A stretch of 47,330 bases of DNA, taken from contig CAMDEF010000030.1 in NCBI GenBank assembly GCA_945895265.1, positions 1-47,330 on the forward strand, read 5' to 3'. A program made the position numbers and the translations under genes. This stretch comes from Bordetella parapertussis (GTDB lineage: Bacteria; Pseudomonadota; Gammaproteobacteria; Burkholderiales; Burkholderiaceae_B). Shown one piece after another: positions 7,205-15,618 of the stretch. Each line of letters begins with the position of its first letter. Positions within the stretch are counted from its first letter, which is position 1. Under the pieces are notes generated by a model. It did not search any database. It was not told the DNA's origin and saw only the letters and a program-made list of their open reading frames with translations.

Positions 7205-7437
7205 ATAAAAATAGTGGGCATCTGATTGACGAGAGTACGACCCGCTTGCGCGCCTGGATCCCACGCTTTGCGCCCGATGTTGATGTCGCATTAATGAACC
7301 AATGGACTGAGCTGTTTTATAGCAAGCAGATGATGTACTTTTATAACAAGCGTGCAGCGTTGTGTCTGAATGGTAGAAATGACTGCTCAAATATTCGCGG
7401 CAAAAATGTGTTTAATGCTGGTTTAGCAACTCAGTAG
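7205..7437 (+). pseudogene. 3' part of the IS-interrupted secreted protein
   Basis: The continuation of the gene at 5004-5376 encodes ~77 residues (YKNSGHLIDESTTRLRAW... to the stop at 7435-7437). Two Cys residues occur near the end (ALCLNGRNDCSN). Joined with the 5' part it makes a 201-residue protein. On its own it has no start codon except within IS sequence (ATG 7144), so it is unlikely to be expressed as a functional protein. Confidence 0.75.
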
Positions 7438-7488
7438 GCGCGTCTGTATGACTGGCTTGCGTGTGCGTCTAGCTATGAAACTTAGACA

Positions 7489-7521
7489 GCCGCCCTCGCG
7501 CAGGTGACCGCACAGGGCGGC
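7489..7521. terminator. Hairpin between convergent genes
   Basis: GCCGCCCT (7489-7496) pairs with AGGGCGGC (7514-7521). It lies between the end of the split gene (plus, 7437) and the end of the Bug receptor gene (minus, 7542). Neither side has a strong T tract, so termination is plausible but not proven. Confidence 0.4.
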
Positions 7522-7541
7522 CACAGCGCCTCAGATTAGTC

Positions 7542-8522
7542 TTATTCGTCGACCTTAATTTGAGTGAGGGCTAAGACTTCAGCCGTAAACTTTTTTTCCT
7601 TTTCTATCAAGACGCCCATTTGCTCAGGCGTACTGATTAATGGGATGGCTCCTCGTTCGATGAGTTTGTCAACAAAGGTTTTGTCTTTAAGCACAGTGGC
7701 TAAGGCCGAATTGAATTTCATGATGACTGTATTAGGGGTGTCTTTTGGCGCAAAGTATCCGTACCAGGCACCCACTGACATCTTTTCGTAGCCCAATTCT
7801 TTAAAGGTGGGCACGTCAGGCAAACTGGGTAACCGAGCGCTACTCGTTACGGCAAGCATACGCAGTTTTTGAGCTTGGATATTGCCACGCACGGTGATCA
7901 GCGCCGGAAACGTAAACAAGACTTGTCCAGCCATGACGTCGGTCACCGCGGGGGCTGCACCCTTGTAAGGTACGTGCACCAGCTTAGAGTCGGTCAGTTT
8001 ATTGTAGGCCTCGCCCATCATGTGAGCCTGGCTGCCTAGTCCGTACGATCCATAGGCAAGGTTGCCCTTGTGGGTCTTGGTGTACTCGACGAGCTCTTTG
8101 AAGGTTTTGATCGGCAGACTATCTGCAACAACGATGCCAAGCGCGACTTCATTGAGGGTACCGACTGAGACAAGCTCTTCAGCCTTATATGACAGGTTTT
8201 TGTAGAGCAGGGGGTTCGCGACCGCCGTAGAGTCTGTTGTAAACAGCAACGTGTATCCATCGGGCTTGGCTCTGGCCATCGCCTGCGCGCCAATGGCTGA
8301 GTTTGCGCCTGCCATATTTTCAATAATCAACTGCGCGCCCAACACTTTTTCAAGCTCTGGAGCCGAAAGTCGTGCAAACGAATCAGCCCCGCCCCCTGGG
8401 GCATAGGGCACAATCACTTTAATCGCCCGCGAGGGGTAGGTGTCGGCGAAGACACTATTGTTAATTGCAAACGAGCTTGCGATTGCGGCGAGTGAAATAG
8501 AAATGCTGCGTAAAGGCTTCAT
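7542..8522 (-). CDS. Bug/TctC-family periplasmic substrate-binding protein
   Basis: This 326-residue receptor has a signal peptide (cleavage near NNSVFA-DTYP), then the Bug hallmark IKVIVPYAPGGGADSFAR. It also has the GLGSQAHMMGE and VPYKGAAPAVTDVMAGQV motifs that line the carboxylate-binding cleft of this Venus-flytrap fold. Such proteins bind small carboxylates or amides for tripartite tricarboxylate transporters, yet no tctA/tctB membrane genes are nearby, as is common for orphan Bug genes in Bordetella and relatives. The ligand cannot be predicted. The neighbouring usp gene is on the same strand, 48 bases upstream, so co-transcription is possible. Confidence 0.92.
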   Translation of the reverse strand: MKPLRSISISLAAIASSFAINNSVFADTYPSRAIKVIVPYAPGGGADSFARLSAPELEKVLGAQLIIENMAGANSAIGAQAMARAKPDGYTLLFTTDSTAVANPLLYKNLSYKAEELVSVGTLNEVALGIVVADSLPIKTFKELVEYTKTHKGNLAYGSYGLGSQAHMMGEAYNKLTDSKLVHVPYKGAAPAVTDVMAGQVLFTFPALITVRGNIQAQKLRMLAVTSSARLPSLPDVPTFKELGYEKMSVGAWYGYFAPKDTPNTVIMKFNSALATVLKDKTFVDKLIERGAIPLISTPEQMGVLIEKEKKFTAEVLALTQIKVDE

Positions 8523-8570
8523 ATTGTTTGTCTCTTAGGGCGCTATTGTTACTAGAGTTTAAAGCTTTTA

Positions 8571-9011
8571 TCAAGAGGCTTTCAAAATCACGATTAATAC
8601 GCTGCAGTGGGCGATTTCGATCAAGGCTTTAGATTTAAAACTACCCCACCAGCGGGCAGCCCAATTCGCGTTGTGCTTATGAGCAACAATGATCAGGTCG
8701 CAATTGTTTTGTTTAGCGTAGTTTGCGATCTCTATCGCGGGGTCGCCAGTCAGAGCAATGCCTTGCGCATCATAACCAGCAGCCTTAAGGGCACGCACAC
8801 CACGATTCAAAATATCTGTTTGCACTTGGTGATCATGCGCGTTGTCAGCGCCAACAAAGACACCTTCCATTCCAATTGACGTATAGAAATTTGGAACAAC
8901 CGTCAGTAAGGTGACTTGTGCGGATGGCCAATTTTTTAAGTCTTGACATCCTACTAGCGCTTGTTGATCAAGGTCAGAACCGTCATAGGCAAGCAAAATA
9001 TTTTTATACAT
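8571..9011 (-). CDS. Universal stress protein (UspA family)
   Basis: This 146-residue single-domain protein begins MYKNILLAYDGSDLDQQAL, the classic UspA beta1/Asp signature. The last strand is CSVLIVILKAS. The segment before it (HKHNANWAARWWGSFKSKALIE) keeps the final Gly-Ser but lacks the full G-x2-G-x9-G(S/T) ATP loop. It may therefore be a non-nucleotide-binding Usp. The start is preceded by GGAGG. It is probably co-transcribed with the downstream Bug receptor; Usp-Bug pairs are plausible in this group but not functionally explained. Confidence 0.92.
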   Translation of the reverse strand: MYKNILLAYDGSDLDQQALVGCQDLKNWPSAQVTLLTVVPNFYTSIGMEGVFVGADNAHDHQVQTDILNRGVRALKAAGYDAQGIALTGDPAIEIANYAKQNNCDLIIVAHKHNANWAARWWGSFKSKALIEIAHCSVLIVILKAS

Positions 9012-9333
9012 ATCAGCCTCCGAAGATTTCGCTAAAGGGGTGTTTCAGCAAATGCAGCTCGTAGCGTCGCAAGATTAGTAGGTTCAAACGTAATCTGTTA
9101 GCGGGATAAACCCTAGGAATGTGTCTCTTTTTTTGAAGGCGATCACGGATTGCATTCAAAAAAATGCGGAAAATGTGCGCAAAGTGCAAATCTTGGCGGA
9201 ATTTTGCACAGAGTTAAGGGAGCGATACAAAATACGGCGATCTGTTAAATCAATACAGTACTCTCAACGCTAGCTTCAGTGCATTGCCATTGGTTTGCAC
9301 CGAGTTGTCGAACATTTATAGGGCTCTTTATCG
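9012..9333. other. Non-coding interval (322 bp)
   Basis: This lies between the divergent usp and the small ORF at 9334. It includes the usp ribosome-binding site at its left edge and an A/T-rich middle part. I find no tRNA, clear hairpin or repeat. It presumably holds the two divergent promoters, but I cannot assign -35/-10 boxes with confidence. Confidence 0.4.
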
Positions 9334-9663
9334 ATGCAAACTACAATTTATGCTGACGGCATCTCTAACCTCACAATGCTTGAGGGTATTGTGCGGTTTG
9401 ACCTGATTAATATCACCCAAACCACTGAAAACGCTCGTACAGCAAAAACTGTTGGTTCGGTGGCGATGTCTGTGCCAGCTTTGTTGCGTACCTATACAGA
9501 GTTGTCTGGTGTGTTAAATAAATTGATTGAGCAAGGCGTTGTGAAAAAAACTGAAACACAGCAGCCTGCAGCGGCGGCTGCGGCTCAGCCAACAGCCCAA
9601 GCGCCGGTAGCGACTGCAACGAGCTCGGACTCTGCAGTGATTGAGCCGTTACATCTGAGTTAA
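9334..9663 (+). CDS. Small hypothetical protein with Ala/Pro-rich tail
   Basis: This is a 109-residue cytoplasmic protein, not recognised. Residues 1-72 look like a small beta-rich fold (TTIYADGISNLTMLEGIVRF, then a strand with VAMSVPALLRTYTELSGVL). Residues 75-105 are a low-complexity Ala/Gln/Pro/Thr tail ending PLHLS. Proteins of this shape occur alone in Burkholderiales genomes, but I know no function. It has its own upstream region and no operon partner; the next gene starts ~145 bases downstream. Confidence 0.65.
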   Translation: MQTTIYADGISNLTMLEGIVRFDLINITQTTENARTAKTVGSVAMSVPALLRTYTELSGVLNKLIEQGVVKKTETQQPAAAAAAQPTAQAPVATATSSDSAVIEPLHLS

Positions 9664-9807
9664 CCCGCGCTTCAGCGATTTCAAAGTCGTGCCGTGAAAC
9701 ATGCTACCCCCGCCTGATCTATGCGGTTTCTAGGGCAAGCTGCGGCGTCAGCCAAAATGAATGTGATAAAAGATTGATTATTGATAAGTCAACTGGATCT
9801 CATCTCT

Positions 9808-11280
9808 ATGATCGCGCGTCTCATGCAATCACTCTTTGTGCGGGGGCCTTTGTTATGCCTTGTGACACTATTATTAGCGTCATGCACCACAGCACCGCTT
9901 GCGCCGCGTGAAAAATCTGGTGCTGCGCTTATACCCCAACGTGTTGACACCTTTGTGGGTAATCCTTCGGCTAAACCTTACGCACGACGCACGATTGAAG
10001 ATCTTTTAGGTGAACCGGCAAAATCTCTAAACCGTTACGTGACGGCTCAAACGAATGTTCTTGAGTTTAAAGATGCACGATTAGTACGGCAGTTGCAGCA
10101 GAAGTGGGCTGCAGCTAGCAAAGACGGCTTTACGGTCGCACATTTTGGTGACTCGTTGGTGCAGGGTGGTTATGCTGCCGAGATCGCACGCAGTCGCTTG
10201 CAAGGCCTCGGTGGTAGTGCGGGCAGAGGGATGGTGTTTCCTTACTCGATTGCTAAAACCTATTCGCAAAATGATTTTAGATCGACCTTTACAGGCGATT
10301 GGTTGACCGCTAACAGCCTTCATCAGCCACCACGCTTGCCTGTTGGCGTTTCGGGCTTTGTCGCCCGAACGTCTGCGGTAGACGCTTCCTTTACTTTGAA
10401 TTTTTTTACGACTCCTGAGCCTGGCAAAAAACTAATCAAATTTTTTTACTCTACAAGCTCAGCCACTTACACACTACGAGTTCAGTCAGGAAACTTTTTA
10501 CATGATGTTGTTGTGCCGGGTGGCGAGGCACAGTCAAAGTCACAAATGCTTGAACTGAGTTTTCCTGAAATGTCTGATACTTTGCGCTTTGAAATACGCA
10601 ACACGAGTCCCAAGGCGGGTCAGTTTTTTGAAGTGCATGGTGTGAGTATTGAAAATGCGGCGATTGGCGTGATGTATCACAACTTAGGTGTCGGAGGAGC
10701 TAACTATGGCGCACTGCTCTCCCAAACATATTTCGAAGAACAGTCGGGCCAACTCGCCCCTGATTTGATCGTACTGGATTGGGGGACGAATGATCTTGTC
10801 AATAAAAACAAGATCCCGCCAGAGCTTGAAAAAAATATGGTGCAGACCATACAGCGTGTGAAAGCTAAGCACCCTAACGCAATCATTGTCGTGACGTCTG
10901 CGCAAGATTTCAATGTTAGAAGAAGAAACGTGACTTTGACTTGGGATTTTGCAAGCCTAGCTCGCCGAGTCGCTTTTGAAAATGATTGCTTGTTTTATGA
11001 CTGGTATCGCATTGCTGGCGCAAGAGGGGCGATGACGACATGGACGGCTTATGGGCTTGCAAGCCCTGACAACATTCACTTGACCGGACTTGGTTATGCG
11101 GTCAAAGGTGAATTGTTTGCGCAAGCTCTTTTAAATTCACTGGGGCGTTTGAAAAGCGATCCCTCAATTAAAGCGCTTGAGATAACAACCACCGCGACGA
11201 TTCAACCGCATTCAGTAGTGGGTTGGTTAAAAGAGGTGTCACCGGTGCCGCGCAAGGGATTATTCACTGTACGGCGTTGA
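9808..11280 (+). CDS. SGNH/GDSL-family hydrolase, predicted lipoprotein
   Basis: The ATG at 9808 (490 residues) places a lipoprotein signal at the N-terminus: hydrophobic LLCLVTLLLASC with lipobox Cys. ATG 9823 is nearly as good; the TTG at 9781 would add nine residues. SGNH blocks are visible: HFGDSLVQGG (nucleophile Ser), a Gly in LGVGGANYG, DLIVLDWGTND (Asn), and DNIHLTGLGY (Asp and His). Between the first two blocks lies a ~130-residue beta-rich insertion, perhaps a carbohydrate-binding jelly roll. This layout resembles cell-envelope O-acetylesterases acting on peptidoglycan or polysaccharide. The substrate is inference. It is an outer- or inner-membrane anchored periplasmic enzyme. Confidence 0.85.
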   Translation: MIARLMQSLFVRGPLLCLVTLLLASCTTAPLAPREKSGAALIPQRVDTFVGNPSAKPYARRTIEDLLGEPAKSLNRYVTAQTNVLEFKDARLVRQLQQKWAAASKDGFTVAHFGDSLVQGGYAAEIARSRLQGLGGSAGRGMVFPYSIAKTYSQNDFRSTFTGDWLTANSLHQPPRLPVGVSGFVARTSAVDASFTLNFFTTPEPGKKLIKFFYSTSSATYTLRVQSGNFLHDVVVPGGEAQSKSQMLELSFPEMSDTLRFEIRNTSPKAGQFFEVHGVSIENAAIGVMYHNLGVGGANYGALLSQTYFEEQSGQLAPDLIVLDWGTNDLVNKNKIPPELEKNMVQTIQRVKAKHPNAIIVVTSAQDFNVRRRNVTLTWDFASLARRVAFENDCLFYDWYRIAGARGAMTTWTAYGLASPDNIHLTGLGYAVKGELFAQALLNSLGRLKSDPSIKALEITTTATIQPHSVVGWLKEVSPVPRKGLFTVRR

Positions 11281-11286
11281 CCTTAG

Positions 11287-11439
11287 ATCTGCTCAATTGC
11301 ACGTACCGAACAATTCAAAGAATTCTGTAACAAGCAAATTATGACCGTCGAGGTCGTGGGGCACAAAGAGTTGTTGCCTGAGATGGTACGTGAGAACGTA
11401 CGCTGGAAGCGAATCGTTGAGCTCTCACGCGGTGTGTAA
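11287..11439 (+). pseudogene. Possible 3' remnant of a Bug/TctC-type gene
   Basis: An open frame of ~50 codons without a proper start follows the SGNH gene. It ends with LLPEMVRENVRWKRIVELSR before TAA at 11437-11439. The pattern 'acidic-x-Arg-Trp-x-x-(Ile/Val)-Val' is what Bug/TctC receptors end with, so this may be the tail of a deleted receptor gene. It could also be a chance ORF. The only internal ATG (11341) would give a 32-residue peptide. Confidence 0.3.
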
Positions 11440-11457
11440 GCACTGAGAAAGGGTGTG

Positions 11458-11486
11458 CGGCGGCTCTGTTGGTGCCGCCGTTCTTT
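11458..11486 (+). terminator. Rho-independent terminator
   Basis: CGGCGGC (11458-11464) and GCCGCCG (11474-11480) form a GC-rich stem with a 9-base loop. The stem is followed by TTCTTT on the plus strand. It lies between the SGNH gene/remnant and the convergent Bug receptor, whose stop codon abuts the stem at 11485, so it may serve both. Confidence 0.6.
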
Positions 11487-12453
11487 AGTCAGCCTTAACG
11501 CCAGCCTCTTTTGCGACTTTCCCAAAACGTAGCGCCTCAGCTTGAATGAAGGTAGCAAATTGTTGTGGAGTGCCGGGTAACGGAAACATATCGTTGGCTT
11601 TGAATTTCTCTTGTACGTCTTTGTTATTCAGTGCGCGCACCAACTCTGCATTCAAGCGAGCGATCACAGCGGGTGGTGTACCTTTTGGTACAACCAGTCC
11701 GCTCCAGTTAGTCGCTTCGAGTTCGGGGTAGCCCAGCTCTCGTAAGGTGGGAACCTCGGGTAAGGCAGCTGCGCGTTCTGCAGACGTTACCGCCAGCACG
11801 CGAACTCTACCGCTTTTTGCAAAAGGTGCAGCCTCAGTGACGTTGGTGACTGCCATCGGAAGGTGTCCGCCAGTGACCGCTGTCAAGGCAGGAACACCGC
11901 CAGCATAGGGGGCATGAAAAATATTGATACCGACAGCGAGTCTTAACATTTCGGTCGCAACATGATGCGTCGTGCCCACTCCGGGCGTGCCGTATGCAAT
12001 TTCGCCCGGCTTGGCACGTGCCAACGCGATCAGTTCTTTGAGTGAAGTCGCAGGCACGTTTAGGCCAACGGTAATTGCCATGGGTAACCACATTGCCTGA
12101 CCAATCGCTTCAAAGTCTTTGATGGGGTCGTAAGACAAACCTTTTCGTATCGCAGGATTGATGACAAAGCTTGGAAAGACAACCAATATGGTGTAGCCAT
12201 CGCCCGGTGAACGTGCAGCAAACTCGTAACCTGTCACTGCACCGGCACCGGGACGGTTATCAACGATAACGGGCTGGCCCAAGCCTTTTGACATCGTGTC
12301 GGCCAGAATGCGCGTTGTGATGTCACCAGCGCCCCCGGGTGGAAACGGAATCACCATTTTTAAGGGTTTGGTTGGAAACTCTTGGGCCTGGGCGGTGTAA
12401 ATCAGCCCTGACATGACGGTAGCAACTAGCGCTGCGAAAATGCGTGCATACAT
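11485..12453 (-). CDS. Bug/TctC-family periplasmic substrate-binding protein
   Basis: This 322-residue receptor has a signal peptide (AQAQ-EFPTKPLK cleavage region), then MVIPFPPGGAGDITTR. It also has GTPGVGTTHHVATEM, FHAPYAGGVPALTAVTGG and the terminal FGKVAKEAG helix typical of the family. It is likely a carboxylate-binding receptor, ligand unknown. There are no TctA/TctB genes nearby. It is divergent from the DJ-1/PfpI gene, with about 100 bases between the start codons. It differs clearly from the receptor at 7542, so it is not a recent duplicate. Confidence 0.92.
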   Translation of the reverse strand: MYARIFAALVATVMSGLIYTAQAQEFPTKPLKMVIPFPPGGAGDITTRILADTMSKGLGQPVIVDNRPGAGAVTGYEFAARSPGDGYTILVVFPSFVINPAIRKGLSYDPIKDFEAIGQAMWLPMAITVGLNVPATSLKELIALARAKPGEIAYGTPGVGTTHHVATEMLRLAVGINIFHAPYAGGVPALTAVTGGHLPMAVTNVTEAAPFAKSGRVRVLAVTSAERAAALPEVPTLRELGYPELEATNWSGLVVPKGTPPAVIARLNAELVRALNNKDVQEKFKANDMFPLPGTPQQFATFIQAEALRFGKVAKEAGVKAD

Positions 12454-12553
12454 GGTGTTGTCTCCATTTTTATTAATTGACTTTGATTTTATGCGTCATT
12501 ATAGTTCGTCAACCCTTATTAACACTCATCAACACTTAGACTCGGAGTCAACC

Positions 12554-13228
12554 ATGATCATTGGCATGTTAATTTTTGACGACATGACGCAACTAGACTT
12601 TACGGGCCCCTATGAAGTGTTTTCAAAAATGCCGGGGTGTGAGGTCAAGATTATTGCGAAGACCTTGCAACCAGTCGTGGCAAAAGGTGGCTTGAAATTT
12701 CTTCCAGATTTCACGATCGATGACGTGCCAGCACTTGATTTGATCTTTATACCCGGTGGACACGGGGTAAGTGCTTTGATGAAAGATCGCTCAGTTCTTG
12801 AGTTTATCCGTGCGCAAGCGCAACACGCAAAGTACGTGACCTCGGTTTGCACTGGTTCGTTGGTGCTCGGCGCGGCTGGGTTGTTAAAAGGTTATCGTGC
12901 CACCACGCACTGGACGTCGATAGACCTGTTGCCACACTTTGGAGCGATTGCCGCGCGTGACCGCGTGGTGGTTGATCGAAATCGTATTACGGGTGGCGGT
13001 GTGACAGCGGGTATTGATTTTGCCTTGGCAATTGCCGCCCAGGTTGTGGGCGAAGACGCGGCAAAAACCATTCAATTAGTGATCGAATACAACCCCGCAC
13101 CGCCTTTTAATTGTGGTCATCCCGATACGGCCGATGTAAAAATTCTTGAAGCTCTGACACAGAAACTTGTACCCCTGCAGGCCACTAGGCTCGTCGAGGC
13201 AAAAGAAGCGGCGAAACTTTATTGCTAA
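12554..13228 (+). CDS. DJ-1/PfpI-family protein, isonitrile hydratase-like
   Basis: The ATG at 12554 (224 residues, MIIGMLIFDDMTQLDFTGP) is the family N-terminus. An upstream in-frame ATG would add residues that are not conserved and overlap the divergent gene's start. The nucleophile elbow VTSVCTGSLVLGAAGLLKG places the reactive Cys at residue 99, followed by ATTHW. The acidic partner is probably Asp/Glu in the N-terminal strand. This is the pattern of InhA, isonitrile hydratase (isonitrile plus water to N-formamide). The substrate remains inference because many DJ-1-like proteins share the elbow. It converges on ilvE with only four bases between the stop codons. Confidence 0.85.
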   Translation: MIIGMLIFDDMTQLDFTGPYEVFSKMPGCEVKIIAKTLQPVVAKGGLKFLPDFTIDDVPALDLIFIPGGHGVSALMKDRSVLEFIRAQAQHAKYVTSVCTGSLVLGAAGLLKGYRATTHWTSIDLLPHFGAIAARDRVVVDRNRITGGGVTAGIDFALAIAAQVVGEDAAKTIQLVIEYNPAPPFNCGHPDTADVKILEALTQKLVPLQATRLVEAKEAAKLYC

Positions 13229-13232
13229 CCTG

Positions 13233-14330
13233 TCAGGCTAGCCGCAACATCCAGTTGCGTGTATCTGCCGTTCTTCCATATTGGATATCAAGCAGTTGCT
13301 GACGTAAGGCTAAGGTCACGGGCCCTGCGACAGCACTGTCATTGCCATACGAAAACTCTTCGCTTTTTAAAGCGCTGATCGGAAAAATCAGCGCCGCAGT
13401 ACCACAGGCAAATAGTTCAGTGATTTGTTTAGAGGCGAGGCCATCACGAACTTCGGTGAGGCTGATCGGGCGCTCGTGAACTGTACGGCCCTCTGAGCGC
13501 GCAAGCTCAATGACACTGGCGCGTGTCACCCCGGGCAAGATACTGTCTGAAAGCGCTGGGGTGATTAAACTACCGTCTTTTTGAACGACGAAAATATTCA
13601 TACCACCTAGTTCTTCAAGGTATTGACCGTGCTCAGAATCTAGAAACAGCACTTGCGGGCAGCCATTTTTACGTGCTTCTTTTAGCGGAGCCAGCGAACC
13701 AGCATAATTACCCGCACATTTTGCATAGCCCGTGCCGCCGCGTGCCGCGCGTGTGCGTTGGGTGGACACCCAGATTGGCACAGGCGTGACACCACTTGAA
13801 AAATAAGGGCCGGCAGGGCTGCCAATCACGTAATAAGCGACCTGATCTGCACCGCGCACGGCCAACGAGTTTTCATTGGCAATCATGAAAGGGCGCAGGT
13901 AGAGGCTACTTTCTACTGCGCTAGGTACCCAGTCGCAGTCAAGTTGTACAAGCTCTTTAAGCGACTGAATGAATAAATCATGCGGCAGTTCAGGCAATCC
14001 CAGACGTTCAGCAGAATGACTAAACCGCTGAGCGTTGACCTTGGGGCGGAAGGTCCAGATTGAGCCATCTGCATGCCGATATGCTTTGAGACCCTCAAAC
14101 ACCGCCTGGGCGTAATGCAAGACCAACGAGGCAGGGTCGAGCGTTAAAGGTGCGTAAGGCGTGACGCGTGCCCCATGCCAGTCATGTTCGGCATCCCAGT
14201 CAATCGCTACCATGTGATCAGAGTAGTACTTACCAAAACCAGGATTCGCTAAGACCGCCTCGCGCGCGGCTTTTGCAGTGGGGTGCGTGGTTCGAGTATG
14301 AACAAACGTGGCGAGCGTGCTTGGTTGCAT
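13233..14330 (-). CDS. ilvE: Branched-chain amino acid aminotransferase
   Basis: I place the start at ATG 14330 (365 residues, MQPSTLATFVHTRTTHP). The longer frame to 14417 adds 29 non-conserved residues. It is a fold-type IV PLP enzyme. YAKCAGNYAGSLAPLKEA carries the PLP Lys (K204), and LEELGGMNIFVV and ITELFACGTAALIFPI match the C-terminal phosphate-binding region. Length and the SGVTPVPIWVSTQ insert point to the BCAT group of ~360 residues (mitochondrial/actinobacterial type) rather than the ~305-residue E. coli IlvE. It interconverts Leu, Ile and Val with their 2-oxo acids using 2-oxoglutarate. It is monocistronic here. Confidence 0.92.
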   Translation of the reverse strand: MQPSTLATFVHTRTTHPTAKAAREAVLANPGFGKYYSDHMVAIDWDAEHDWHGARVTPYAPLTLDPASLVLHYAQAVFEGLKAYRHADGSIWTFRPKVNAQRFSHSAERLGLPELPHDLFIQSLKELVQLDCDWVPSAVESSLYLRPFMIANENSLAVRGADQVAYYVIGSPAGPYFSSGVTPVPIWVSTQRTRAARGGTGYAKCAGNYAGSLAPLKEARKNGCPQVLFLDSEHGQYLEELGGMNIFVVQKDGSLITPALSDSILPGVTRASVIELARSEGRTVHERPISLTEVRDGLASKQITELFACGTAALIFPISALKSEEFSYGNDSAVAGPVTLALRQQLLDIQYGRTADTRNWMLRLA

Positions 14331-14487
14331 AAGAGTCAGAATTTTTCTTGAGATGAGGTAAACAGGGCTTAGTCGCCCTCTGAGGGTGTTTATACAATGC
14401 TTTATGCGGTTTTGCATTTGCCAAGTGACCTAGAAACCTAATACAAAGGGGGCTCGCGCTTGTTTATTTGAATAACTAGAGACAATC

Positions 14488-15501
14488 ATGACAAAGCCAA
14501 GCAGTCGCATCAGCTCTGAAATCCCTTTTGATCAAGAGGGCAAGCATCTAGGTTTTTTGCGCCTGCCGCACTCGATTCATCGCTCTGCCTATGGCTGGAT
14601 TCCAATTCCGGTCGCCAGCATTAAGAACGGTAACGGGCCGACTGTGCTATTAATGGCCGGCAACCACGGCGATGAGTATGAAGGTCAGATCGGCTTAAGT
14701 GCTTTGCTGCGAATGATTGAGGTGCAAGACGTGCAGGGGCAGATCATTTTTTTGCCCTCGGCAAATTTTCCAGCTGCTGCCGCTGGCATGCGCACGTCTC
14801 CCATTGATGAGGGTAATTTAAATCGGCTGTTTCCTGGGGATCCTAACGGAACAGTGACGCATCAAATGGCCTGGTACATCGAAAATGTGTTGCTGGCACA
14901 GGTCGATTATGTCTTTGATTTACATTCAGGTGGCAGTTCGTTGATGTATATCCCGAGCGCGGGTTGTCGACGCAGTGATGATCCAAACCGCATGGATCAG
15001 GCGCTAGAGATTGTGCGGCTGTTTGGTGCGCCCGCAGCCTACGTCTTGGATTCTCAATCTAGTGATTCGTGTACGCTTGCGGCCGCAGCGGCTAGGAAAA
15101 ATGTCATTCACTACGGTGCCGAACTTGGTGGTGGTGGCACCTTGTCACCCCAGGCATTACGCGTGACCATTGACGGCACGCGTCGCGTGCTCAAGCACTT
15201 GGGTGTTCTGAGCCAAACGATTATTGTTGATGAGCCGAGCCCGACACAAATACTCCAGGTCAGAGGTGCAGATTATTTTGTGTATGCACCTGACAGCGGC
15301 ATGTTTGAACCAACGGTAGAACTTGGAGATTCAGTGCAAGCGGGGCAGATGGCAGGCCGCATTCATTTTTTTGATACGCCATGGCGCGAGCCAAGTGAGG
15401 CAGTTTTTAAGCGGTCGGGTATTGTGCTGTGTAAGCGCATGATGTGCCGAACCGAGCGCGGTGATTGCCTATTTCATTTGGGCGCACCATTTGAACGTTG
15501 A
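14488..15501 (+). CDS. Succinylglutamate desuccinylase/aspartoacylase-family deacylase (DoeB-like)
   Basis: This 337-residue zinc-dependent amidohydrolase belongs to the M14-like AstE/AspA family. The zinc ligands read as H60 and E63 in GNHGDEYEG and H146 in VFDLHSGGSS. A catalytic Glu is expected in the GAELGGGGTLS segment. The N-terminal 'NHGDEYEG' form and the C-terminal ~90-residue beta domain (VRGADYFVYAPDSGMFEP) resemble DoeB, which deacetylates N-acetyl-diaminobutyrate during ectoine breakdown. The other ectoine catabolic genes are not in the window, so the substrate is uncertain. It is followed by a Bug receptor and an acyl-CoA synthetase on the same strand, perhaps one catabolic unit. 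Confidence 0.85.
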   Translation: MTKPSSRISSEIPFDQEGKHLGFLRLPHSIHRSAYGWIPIPVASIKNGNGPTVLLMAGNHGDEYEGQIGLSALLRMIEVQDVQGQIIFLPSANFPAAAAGMRTSPIDEGNLNRLFPGDPNGTVTHQMAWYIENVLLAQVDYVFDLHSGGSSLMYIPSAGCRRSDDPNRMDQALEIVRLFGAPAAYVLDSQSSDSCTLAAAAARKNVIHYGAELGGGGTLSPQALRVTIDGTRRVLKHLGVLSQTIIVDEPSPTQILQVRGADYFVYAPDSGMFEPTVELGDSVQAGQMAGRIHFFDTPWREPSEAVFKRSGIVLCKRMMCRTERGDCLFHLGAPFER

Positions 15502-15618
15502 AAACAACCACTGAGAATTAGGATCGATACGTGAGGATTGACATCGATACTTTAGAACCAAGACTTATTCTTTTCGTTACATTCTTTCTGACTTGGATAA
15601 CGGGCCCGATATAAAACC

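Noticed and set aside
12413..12553. 47-residue extension of the DJ-1/PfpI protein
   Set aside because: It overlaps the start of the divergent Bug receptor and is not conserved; ATG 12554 matches the family N-terminus.
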